Assembly: GCA_016296205.1 (NCBI GenBank)
Contig: JAEDJS010000009.1
Coordinates: 1 to 39,876 of the forward strand
Reading direction: 5' to 3'
Origin: Treponema sp.
GTDB lineage: Bacteria > Spirochaetota > Spirochaetia > Treponematales > Treponemataceae
DNA length: 39,876 nucleotides
Of this stretch, positions 32,768-39,748 are shown piece after piece. A model generated the notes under the pieces. It was not told the origin of the DNA and did no database searches. It saw only the letters and a program-made list of their open reading frames with translations. The position numbers and the translations under genes are program-made. The first letter of the stretch is position 1. Every line of letters starts with the position of its first letter.

Positions 32768-34218
32768 TTATTTTCTTCTGCCGCTTTTTTTTCTTCCCGT
32801 TCAGCCTGAAGTTCTTTTAATGTCTTGGAATTTTTCATAAGCTGATGGAAATTTTCTTTATTCAAAATATCGATTGCACCAACCAGCTGAAGATCATAAT
32901 CCAGATCATAAACTCTGGCAGGCTTTATTTTTTCTGCTTCATTTCTAATCAACTTACGTAAAATTCTTTCTTCCAGTTTGTATGTAGAAGTCAATTGTTT
33001 TGCATAAAGATAAATGTCATGTTCACTCATATTTGGATTTAATTCAACATGTTTTGCAATTACATTATCTTCCTGCAGTTTAATAAATGATTTTTCTTCC
33101 TCTTCAGTAAATTCAGGATAAAGAATTTCTCTGTCTGGGGGAATTCCTACTTTGTCTATATTTGTATCACTTGGTGTGTAATATTTTGCAATAGTGATTT
33201 TAAATCCGTCATTGTTGTAAAGTGGAATTGGATTTTGAACACTTCCCTTGCCGTAAGAATTTTCGCCAACAAGATAAGCCAGTTTGTAATCTTTTAATGC
33301 ACCGCTTAAAATTTCTGATGCACTGGCACTTCCTTTATTTATGAGCACAACAATTGGAATATTTCTAACTTTTGTATTTTCTTTATTTGCAACATAATTA
33401 GTATTGTCGTAAGAAATTCTACTTTTTGTAGAAACAATTGTTCCTTCATCAATAAATTTATCTGCCACATCCCGAACACTTGTTATAAGTCCTCCAGGAT
33501 TATTTCTAAGGTCGATTATAAGTTTTGAATATCCACTTACATTAAGACTGTCCAATGCGTCCTGGAAACGTTCCGCAGTGTTTGGAGTAAATTCAATAAT
33601 GCGGATGTAACCGATATTTGTTCCTTCAATTTTGCTGAACTTTACTGTTGGAACTTCAATTTTTGCACGGACAAGAGTTCTGTCAAATTCCATTGATTTT
33701 CCACGGCGGATTCTAACATCAACACTTTCACCAATTGTGCCACGGAGTTTTGAAAGCACTTCATCCATTGTCATTGGTTCTGTGCTGTTACCATTAATGG
33801 CAATAATCAAATCTCCAGCCTGAATGCCCGCTTTGTAACCAGGACAATCTTCTATAGGACTGGAAACTTCAACGAATGCTGGTTTTTCCGGAGTACTTTT
33901 TACTGGTTTGCTGATTGTAAGACCAACGCCTCCAAAATCACCCTTTGTAGTATCGTTAAGGCTGCTCCAGTCGTGGGCATCAAGATAAGTTGTATGAGGA
34001 TCATCAAGGCTTGAAAGCAAACCACGCATTGCCCCCTCATACAAAACTTTTGGGTCAACTTCATCAACATAATTGCGGTCAATAAAATCGAACACACTGG
34101 AGATGAGGTTCATATATTCGTTTTTCTTTGCTTTTGAGTTTCTGATAGTTTCTGCAAAACAAAATCCAGATGCAAAAATCAAACCTGCGGCTACAAATTT
34201 TAATACGATTTTCTTCAT
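32764..34218 (-). CDS. S41-family carboxy-terminal processing protease
   Basis: 484 residues. An N-terminal signal sequence (about 1-22) is followed by a helical segment, a PDZ domain starting GDFGGVGLTIS (about residue 94) and the S41 catalytic domain with INKGSASASEILSGAL (catalytic Ser) and SYGKGSVQ (catalytic Lys). A charged C-terminal extension of about 90 residues ends in EREEKKAAEENK. It cleaves C-termini of periplasmic proteins. There is no Shine-Dalgarno: the TTGCAC-17-TACAAT promoter puts +1 on the ATG. It heads an operon with rsmE and the tagA-like gene. Confidence 0.92.
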   Translation of the reverse strand: MKKIVLKFVAAGLIFASGFCFAETIRNSKAKKNEYMNLISSVFDFIDRNYVDEVDPKVLYEGAMRGLLSSLDDPHTTYLDAHDWSSLNDTTKGDFGGVGLTISKPVKSTPEKPAFVEVSSPIEDCPGYKAGIQAGDLIIAINGNSTEPMTMDEVLSKLRGTIGESVDVRIRRGKSMEFDRTLVRAKIEVPTVKFSKIEGTNIGYIRIIEFTPNTAERFQDALDSLNVSGYSKLIIDLRNNPGGLITSVRDVADKFIDEGTIVSTKSRISYDNTNYVANKENTKVRNIPIVVLINKGSASASEILSGALKDYKLAYLVGENSYGKGSVQNPIPLYNNDGFKITIAKYYTPSDTNIDKVGIPPDREILYPEFTEEEEKSFIKLQEDNVIAKHVELNPNMSEHDIYLYAKQLTSTYKLEERILRKLIRNEAEKIKPARVYDLDYDLQLVGAIDILNKENFHQLMKNSKTLKELQAEREEKKAAEENK

Positions 34219-34224
34219 ATTTAT

Positions 34225-34253
34225 ATTGTATGATTTTTTTAATTACAGTGCAA
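34225..34253 (-). promoter_or_regulatory. Promoter of the ctp-rsmE-tagA-like operon (leaderless)
   Basis: Minus strand TTGCAC (34248-34253), 17-nt spacer, TACAAT (34225-34230). Predicted +1 is the A of ATG 34218. Confidence 0.65.
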
Positions 34254-34256
34254 GTA

Positions 34257-34285
34257 TTTTCAATTTGCATAAACTCTGTTATAAT
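34257..34285 (+). promoter_or_regulatory. Promoter of the MinD-like gene (leaderless)
   Basis: TTTTCA (34257-34262), 17-nt spacer, TGT then perfect TATAAT (34280-34285), extended -10. Predicted +1 is 34292, two bases before the ATG. Its -35 is only 3 nt from the -35 of the divergent protease operon. Confidence 0.7.
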
Positions 34286-34293
34286 TTTGTATT

Positions 34294-35439
34294 ATGCAGA
34301 TTATTCCAGTGGCCGGCGGTAAAGGTGGCGTTGGCAAAAGTTTATTAAGTGCAAACCTGGCAATTGCTTTAGGCAAAGCAGGAAAAAATGTAATTCTTGC
34401 TGATTTGGATTTGGGTGCTTCAAACCTCCATCTGGTTCTGGGGGCACAGTCGCCAAAATGTGGAATTGGAACTTATTTAAGCGGTAAACAAAATTTCCAG
34501 GAAATCATTACTCCTACCGACTACAAAAATGTTTCATTTATCGCCGGTGATTCAGAACTTCCAGGGCTTACAGCAATTAAACCTCAGCAGAAAATTGATT
34601 TAATGAAGAGTTTGCTCTCTCTAAAGTGCGATTACCTGATTCTTGATTTAGGTGCAGGAACTCATATTTCTATTCTTGATTTCTTCCTTCTTTCTCCTCA
34701 AGGTGTAATGGTTAGTGCTCCAACTGTAACTGCAACTCTTAATGCCTATCTTTTTCTTAAAAATGCAATTTTCAGAATTATGGCAAACACATTCCGCCAG
34801 GAAAGTCCCGCTTTTGCATATCTTGATGAATTAAAGAAAGATACTCAGGGATTGCAAAGACTTTATATTCCAAAACTGGTAGAAAAACTCCAGGAAATTG
34901 ACCCGGAAAGCACAAAGAAATTTAAGGCAAGACTCCAGAGATTCCGTCCAAGGTTGATTTTTAACATGCTTGACGACCCAAAAGATGCAGAAAAAGCACA
35001 AAAAATCCGCCGCAGCTGTAAAGAATATCTTGATTTAAATCTGGAACATCTTGGTGTAATTTACAGAGATTCTACTCAGGACAAGGCTCTTTCTTCCCGG
35101 CTTCCTGTAGTTGTTTACAAACCGGAAAGTATTATTTCTCAGGCTATTTTCCGCATTGCAGACAGAATAATTCAATCAAACGATGCGCAGTTCGACAAAG
35201 ATTTTGATCCTGCCAAATTAAGCGAAATGACCTTTAGTGCAGCAGAAGATGAAGCTCAGGATGACTTTATTGCAAAACTTGCCTACATAGAAGACATGGC
35301 CGGAAGCGGAAGTTTAACAAGCGGCGAAATTTCAGAAATCCTTAAACAGATGAATTATGAAATCAACTGCCTTAAAAAAGAAAACAATATGCTTCGTTCA
35401 AAACTTCTAAAAGCAGCCCAGCAGGGATTTAAAATTTAA
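34294..35439 (+). CDS. MinD/ParA/FlhG-like ATPase
   Basis: 381 residues. The deviant Walker A motif GGKGGVGKS (8-16) begins at the very N-terminus, followed by ILADLDLGASNLHLVLG and LILDLGAG, hallmarks of MinD/FlhG ATPases. It lacks the canonical sensor DTxAG, carrying DLGAGTH. After the ATPase core comes an extended region (about 290-381) with acidic and coiled-coil-like helices. MinD-type proteins act on membranes or on flagellar number; spirochaete paralogues often sit near flagellar or envelope genes, but the role here is not shown by neighbours. There is no Shine-Dalgarno and the predicted mRNA is leaderless. Confidence 0.85.
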   Translation: MQIIPVAGGKGGVGKSLLSANLAIALGKAGKNVILADLDLGASNLHLVLGAQSPKCGIGTYLSGKQNFQEIITPTDYKNVSFIAGDSELPGLTAIKPQQKIDLMKSLLSLKCDYLILDLGAGTHISILDFFLLSPQGVMVSAPTVTATLNAYLFLKNAIFRIMANTFRQESPAFAYLDELKKDTQGLQRLYIPKLVEKLQEIDPESTKKFKARLQRFRPRLIFNMLDDPKDAEKAQKIRRSCKEYLDLNLEHLGVIYRDSTQDKALSSRLPVVVYKPESIISQAIFRIADRIIQSNDAQFDKDFDPAKLSEMTFSAAEDEAQDDFIAKLAYIEDMAGSGSLTSGEISEILKQMNYEINCLKKENNMLRSKLLKAAQQGFKI

Positions 35440-35456
35440 CAGTTGATTAATTTATC

Positions 35457-35508
35457 AGGAGGAGTAATAATCGCCATCCTGGCTCGCCGCTAACGCGGAG
35501 TTTTTTTT
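35457..35508 (+). terminator. Candidate terminator/attenuator between the MinD-like gene and lgt
   Basis: CCGC TAAC GCGG (35487-35498) followed by AG and eight T residues, directly before the lgt ribosome site GGAGG. The stem is only 4 bp plus an outer C-G. A perfect AGGAGG at 35457-35462 stands upstream with no ATG, GTG or TTG after it. Confidence 0.4.
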
Positions 35509-35518
35509 GGAGGTTAAA

Positions 35519-36598
35519 ATGTTTAATGTTTTTGCACCACTTTTTTTAAAATATCCAAGCTGGATTCATCCCGAAATTTTCCCTGGAATTCCAGTTCTTG
35601 GCAATATCAGATGGTATGGTCTTATGTATGTTCTTGCTTTTGGAACTGCATATTTTGTTTTGCGTCAAGTATTAAGGGAAGGTGCATTAGACCAGCTTCC
35701 TGTTGACGGCAAAAACGGTTACAAAGCTACAGAAGAAGACATGGGAAGTTTTATCACCTGGGGAATTATATGTCTGCTGATTGGAGCACGTGTTTTTTCT
35801 ACCCTCGTTTACGACACCACCGGCACTTACTGGCGCAAACCATGGCTTATCTTCTGGCCTTTTGATCCAGAAACAAAACAATTTACTGGTCTTGCAGGAA
35901 TGAGCTACCACGGAGGCTTTATAGGCGGTTTCCTTGGAATGACTTTATGGTGCATTAAACACAAGCGTCCTGTTTTAAGATGGATTGACGCTATGGCAAT
36001 TGCAATTCCACTGGGATACACATTTGGTCGTCTTGGCAACTTTTTTAACGGAGAACTTTTTGGAAGAATCACTACAATGCCATGGGGAATGGTTTTCCCT
36101 TATGCAGAAAGATTCCCTACAAATCAGGAATGGGTAGTTGAACTTTGCCAGAAGCTGGGAATTGCTTTTGAAGGCCAGAGATTTGTAAATCTTCCACGCC
36201 ATCCTTCGCAGCTTTACGAAGCATTATTTGAAGGAATCATTCTTTTTACAATAATCTGGATTCTTAGAAAGAAAAAACCATTTGACGGATTCTTCACTGC
36301 AATTTATACAGCGGGCTACGGAATTTTCCGGTTCATAATCGAATATTTCCGGGAACCAGACGCTGATTTAGGATACAGAATCAGTTCCAACGGAAGCACA
36401 GAATTGTACAAAAACACAAGCCTTTTGAATATTTCAACTGGCCAGATTCTCTGCTTTTTAATGATTGTTTTTGCTGTTACAATTACAATTGTTCAAATCA
36501 TCAGAAAAAAGAAAGGAAAATGTCTTGAAATTCCTCAGTGGCACAAGGCAATTAAAATTCAACCTGAAAAAACTTCAAACAAAACAAGTAAAAAATAA
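35519..36598 (+). CDS. lgt: Prolipoprotein diacylglyceryl transferase
   Basis: 359 residues with about seven transmembrane helices. Lgt motifs occur in order: IRWYGLMYVLAFG, SYHGGFIGGFLG, the signature GRLGNFFNGELFGR and HPSQLYEALFEG, then FRFIIEYFREPD. It transfers diacylglycerol to the lipobox Cys of prolipoproteins in the inner membrane, and so serves the several lipoproteins of this window. A soluble insertion of about 50 residues follows the first helix. The start is ATG 35519, with GGAGG seven bases upstream; the TTG at 35507 overlaps that site. A bidirectional terminator follows. Confidence 0.95.
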   Translation: MFNVFAPLFLKYPSWIHPEIFPGIPVLGNIRWYGLMYVLAFGTAYFVLRQVLREGALDQLPVDGKNGYKATEEDMGSFITWGIICLLIGARVFSTLVYDTTGTYWRKPWLIFWPFDPETKQFTGLAGMSYHGGFIGGFLGMTLWCIKHKRPVLRWIDAMAIAIPLGYTFGRLGNFFNGELFGRITTMPWGMVFPYAERFPTNQEWVVELCQKLGIAFEGQRFVNLPRHPSQLYEALFEGIILFTIIWILRKKKPFDGFFTAIYTAGYGIFRFIIEYFREPDADLGYRISSNGSTELYKNTSLLNISTGQILCFLMIVFAVTITIVQIIRKKKGKCLEIPQWHKAIKIQPEKTSNKTSKK

Positions 36599-36609
36599 TC
36601 CAAAAAATA

Positions 36610-36648
36610 AGCCGTTGCAGACAGATTATGCAGCGGCTATTGATTTTT
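36610..36648. terminator. Bidirectional terminator between lgt and gtrA-like gene
   Basis: 10-bp stem AGCCGTTGCA / TGCAGCGGCT (one G-U), followed on the plus strand by ATTGATTTTT and on the minus strand by TATTTTTT. It serves both convergent genes. Confidence 0.75.
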
Positions 36649-36656
36649 AAAATGCA

Positions 36657-37091
36657 CTAGGCAGTTAGCCCATCTTCTGGCACTTTATCTTTTTTTGCAA
36701 AAATCATCAGCTTTTGAACAAACCAGTTAACAAAAAAGAACATTGTTTCGGTTATTACTTTTGCAATATACCTGTTGATTTTTAACGGGCCGGTAAGAAG
36801 GTTTATCACCACAGTACTTCCAATCAATATTCCAAAAGCCAATGCAAAAAATTGAATTGAACTTTTTACCAGATCTGCATCACTTTTAAAAACCAGTTTA
36901 CGCTTCATTACATAATTTACGGAAACACCAATAATTTTAGCAGCTACATTAGAAATTGTAACACTTAACTGATTTGAAAGCCCTTTTGTAAGAAAACTGC
37001 AACCTGTAAAAACCAAATAATCAACTGCAGATGCGATTACACTTGTAAGTCCAAAAAGTAAAAATTGCCCAAACTTATTTTTGTTTTCCAT
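36657..37091 (-). CDS. GtrA family membrane protein
   Basis: 144 residues with four hydrophobic helices. The start FGQFLLFGLTSVIASAVDYLVF and the loop VNYVMKRKLVFK, then NWFVQKLMIF near the end, match PF04138 (GtrA). Family members are thought to help move lipid-linked sugars or interact with flippases in O-antigen or wall-polymer modification. No glycosyltransferase neighbour is present, so the pathway is open. No Shine-Dalgarno lies before the ATG, and the predicted +1 falls on it. Confidence 0.85.
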   Translation of the reverse strand: MENKNKFGQFLLFGLTSVIASAVDYLVFTGCSFLTKGLSNQLSVTISNVAAKIIGVSVNYVMKRKLVFKSDADLVKSSIQFFALAFGILIGSTVVINLLTGPLKINRYIAKVITETMFFFVNWFVQKLMIFAKKDKVPEDGLTA

Positions 37092-37097
37092 AAGGTG

Positions 37098-37126
37098 ATA
37101 TTATCAACTTTCTAAGGTATTTTCCA
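37098..37126 (-). promoter_or_regulatory. Promoter of the gtrA-like gene (leaderless)
   Basis: Minus strand TGGAAA (37121-37126), 17-nt spacer, TGA then TAATAT (37098-37103), extended -10. Predicted +1 is the A of ATG 37091. Confidence 0.5.
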
Positions 37127-37147
37127 CTATTATTTATGTATAACCAA

Positions 37148-37176
37148 TTTACTTTTAATTGTAATTGAATTATAAT
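37148..37176 (+). promoter_or_regulatory. Promoter of the LDH/MDH-fold dehydrogenase
   Basis: TTTACT (37148-37153), 17-nt spacer, perfect TATAAT (37171-37176), then a leader with CGGAGG ten bases before the ATG. Confidence 0.7.
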
Positions 37177-37205
37177 AGGTGTAACATTTTTTCGGAGGCT
37201 AATTA

Positions 37206-38150
37206 ATGGCTTTAAAAGTAACAATTATTGGTACAGGAGCAGTAGGAAGTACTATTGCTTATGCTTTAACAATCAAAGGTGTAGCATCAGAAATCCTTTT
37301 GGTAGACATTAACAAAAACCGTGCAGACGGCGAAGCTTTGGATATTGTTCAGGGAACTCCATTTGGTTCACCAGTTTACGTTCACTCAGGTGAATATGAA
37401 GAAGCAGCTGGTTCTGACGTTGTAATCTACGCATGTGGTCTTGCACGCAAACCAGGTCAGTCACGTCTTGATTTGGCTCAGGCTAACGTTTCTGTATGTA
37501 AATCAGTAATTCCACAGATTACTAAAGCAGCACCAGACGCTATTTATCTTATTGTTGCTAACCCAGTTGATATTCTTACATATCAGTTCTACAAAACAAG
37601 CGGTCTTAAACCAGAACAGATTATTGGTTCAGGAACAAGTCTTGATACATCACGTCTCTGTGAAAAAATCGCATCTCACTACGGTGTTTCTACAAACAAC
37701 GTTAATGCATATATTTTTGGCGAACATGGTGATTCAAGCTTTAGCCCATGGTCACTTTCTACAATCAGTGGAATCAGCGTAGACAAATATGCAGAAGCCG
37801 TTAAAGATGTTAAAACAGTTGCAAATATTGATCACGATGCTACAGAAGAATTTGTACGCAAATCTGGCGGATGGATTATTGAACGCAAAGGTGCTACATT
37901 CTATGCAGTTGCAACAGCTGTATGCTACCTGTGTGAAGTAATCGAAAGCGGTGTTGAAGAAACTCTTGCAGTATCTACACTTATGAACGGTGAATACGGA
38001 ATTTCTGACGTTGCACTTTCTACACTTTGTACAATCGGCCGCAAAGGTGTTATTAACAAAGTACATGCACCACTTACAGATGAAGAAGTTGCAAAACTCC
38101 AGAAATCTGCAGATGCACTTAAAGCTGTTATCAGCCAGTTGTCATTTTAA
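37206..38150 (+). CDS. ldh: L-lactate/malate dehydrogenase family enzyme, malate-type specificity residue
   Basis: 314 residues, the normal length. NAD-binding GTGAVGSTIA (9-18) with D34 (NADH preference), catalytic R87, D147/R150 in GTSLDTSRL and the proton relay H174 in FGEHGDS are all present. By overall similarity it would be called L-lactate dehydrogenase, including GSGTSLDTSR and KGATFYA. However, the residue at the LDH-102 position is Arg (R81, in LARKPGQSR), as in malate dehydrogenases, where LDH has Gln. Malate specificity is therefore likely and would feed the fumarase encoded next. Canonical promoter, CGGAGG ribosome site, and codon use typical of a highly expressed gene. Confidence 0.85.
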   Translation: MALKVTIIGTGAVGSTIAYALTIKGVASEILLVDINKNRADGEALDIVQGTPFGSPVYVHSGEYEEAAGSDVVIYACGLARKPGQSRLDLAQANVSVCKSVIPQITKAAPDAIYLIVANPVDILTYQFYKTSGLKPEQIIGSGTSLDTSRLCEKIASHYGVSTNNVNAYIFGEHGDSSFSPWSLSTISGISVDKYAEAVKDVKTVANIDHDATEEFVRKSGGWIIERKGATFYAVATAVCYLCEVIESGVEETLAVSTLMNGEYGISDVALSTLCTIGRKGVINKVHAPLTDEEVAKLQKSADALKAVISQLSF

Positions 38151-38177
38151 TTTACAAACCGTAGATTAAAATTCACA

Positions 38178-38209
38178 GCAGTTCCCCTATCGTGAACTGC
38201 ACGTTAGGG
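38178..38209 (+). promoter_or_regulatory. Alternative hairpins upstream of the terminator (antiterminator-like)
   Basis: Hairpin 1: GCAGTTC (38178-38184) with GAACTGC (38194-38200). Hairpin 2: CCCTATCGTG (38185-38194) with CACGTTAGGG (38200-38209), 10 positions with one mismatch. Hairpin 2 uses bases of hairpin 1 and of the following terminator, so it excludes both. Confidence 0.5.
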
Positions 38210-38237
38210 CGCACTTCTGTGTGCTCTAATTTTTTTT
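38204..38237 (+). terminator. Terminator between the dehydrogenase gene and fumC
   Basis: TTAGGGCGCAC TTCT GTGTGCTCTAA, an 11-bp stem (two G-U pairs) with a 4-nt loop, then eight T residues (38230-38237). It lies 30 nt before the fumC start. Confidence 0.8.
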
Positions 38238-38266
38238 AAATAGAATTATTTTTTAGGAGAAATATA

Positions 38267-39649
38267 ATGGAAGAATTCAGAATTGAACACGACTCTATGG
38301 GAGAAGTTAAAGTTCCAGCAGACAAATATTGGGCAGCTCAGACAGAACGCAGCCGCAACAATTTTAAAATCGGTATGGGGCAGGAAACAATGCCTCGTGA
38401 AATTACCCACGCATTTGGTATTCTCAAAAAGGCTGCATCAATTGCAAATAACTCACTTAAGCCAGAAAAAATGACAGATGCAAAAAAAGCTGCAATCGGA
38501 CAAGCTTGTGATGAAGTAATTGCAGGCAAACTCAACGATCACTTCCCATTGGTTGTATGGCAGACAGGTTCTGGTACACAGAGCAATATGAACGCTAACG
38601 AAGTAATTGCAAACCGTGCCAACGAAATTGCTGGTGCAAAAATTTGCCATCCAAATGACGACATCAACATGAGTCAGTCTTCTAACGACACATTTCCAAC
38701 AGCATTGCACATCAGTTCTGTTCTTATTCTTGAAGACAAAGTTATTCCTGCAATCCAAAAATTAACTGCAACATTCAAACGCCTCGAAAAAGAAAACGAA
38801 GGCATTGTTAAAAGCGGACGTACACATCTCCAGGATGCAGTTCCAGTTTCTTTTAGTCAGGAAATTTCTGGCTGGAGAACAAGTCTGGAAAGAGACGAAG
38901 AAATGATTAAATCTTCACTTCCATACCTTAAACAGCTTGCTCTTGGTGGTACAGCCGTTGGAACTGGTCTTAACGCTCCAAAAGGGTTTGATACAGCCGT
39001 TGCAAAAGCAGTAAGTGACCTTACAGGAAAAGAATTCATTACTGCACCAAACAAATTCCATGCTCTTACTTCAAAAGACGAACTTGTTTTCGCTCACGGT
39101 GCACTTAAAGCATTAGCTGCAGACATGATGAAAATTGCCAACGACGTAAGATGGCTTGCTTCTGGACCACGTGATGGTCTTGGAGAAATCCACATTCCAG
39201 AAAACGAACCTGGTTCTTCAATCATGCCAGGTAAAGTAAATCCAACTCAGTGTGAACAGGCTACAATGGTTGCAGTTCAGGTAATGGGTAACGATGCTGC
39301 TATTGGTTTTGCTGCATCACAAGGTAACTTTGAACTTAATGTATTTATGCCAGTAATTGCATACAATTTTATACAGAGTGCCCGTCTTCTTGCAGAAAGC
39401 ATCATCAGCTTTAACGATAACTGTGCAATCGGAATTACAGCAAACAAAGACAAAATGCATCACAACCTTTACAACTCTTTGATGCTTGTTACAGCTCTTA
39501 ACCCATACATCGGTTACGAAAACGCTGCAAAAACTGCACACAAGGCATACGACGAAAACATTTCTCTTAAAGAAGCATGTGTTGGACTGGGATTCCTTAC
39601 AGCAGAAAAATTCGACGAAGTATTCAAACCAGAAGAAATGGTAAAATAA
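38267..39649 (+). CDS. fumC: Class II fumarate hydratase
   Basis: 460 residues, matching the usual class II length. The superfamily signature GSSIMPGKVNP lies near residue 318; substrate-site stretches TGSGTQSNMNANEV, SQSSNDTFPTA and GRTHLQDAVPVSFSQE are intact. It is iron-independent and interconverts malate and fumarate in the cytoplasm. Next to a dehydrogenase with malate-type specificity it completes two steps of the reductive branch toward succinate. AGGAG lies eight bases before ATG 38267. I see no strong promoter of its own: expression may depend on read-through of the terminator just upstream. Codon use is of the highly expressed type. Confidence 0.96.
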   Translation: MEEFRIEHDSMGEVKVPADKYWAAQTERSRNNFKIGMGQETMPREITHAFGILKKAASIANNSLKPEKMTDAKKAAIGQACDEVIAGKLNDHFPLVVWQTGSGTQSNMNANEVIANRANEIAGAKICHPNDDINMSQSSNDTFPTALHISSVLILEDKVIPAIQKLTATFKRLEKENEGIVKSGRTHLQDAVPVSFSQEISGWRTSLERDEEMIKSSLPYLKQLALGGTAVGTGLNAPKGFDTAVAKAVSDLTGKEFITAPNKFHALTSKDELVFAHGALKALAADMMKIANDVRWLASGPRDGLGEIHIPENEPGSSIMPGKVNPTQCEQATMVAVQVMGNDAAIGFAASQGNFELNVFMPVIAYNFIQSARLLAESIISFNDNCAIGITANKDKMHHNLYNSLMLVTALNPYIGYENAAKTAHKAYDENISLKEACVGLGFLTAEKFDEVFKPEEMVK

Positions 39650-39668
39650 TAAACCAGTAACACCGGCC

Positions 39669-39748
39669 GTCATCCTGAACAAAAGGGTGACATGCTGGAC
39701 AAAAGGGTGTCATCCTAAACTAAAGGACGTCATGCTGGACAAAAGTAC
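39669..39748 (+). repeat. Four tandem degenerate 20-bp repeats
   Basis: Units start at 39669, 39689, 39709 and 39729, exactly 20 bp apart; the first reads GTCATCCTGAACAAAAGGGT, and the others alternate ATCC and ATGC forms. They are built from the first bases of the larger repeat that follows. Confidence 0.85.

Noticed and set aside
39669..39748. Possible CRISPR array at the right edge
   Set aside because: The 20-bp units are directly adjacent without unique spacers, and no cas gene is in the window; this is a tandem repeat.
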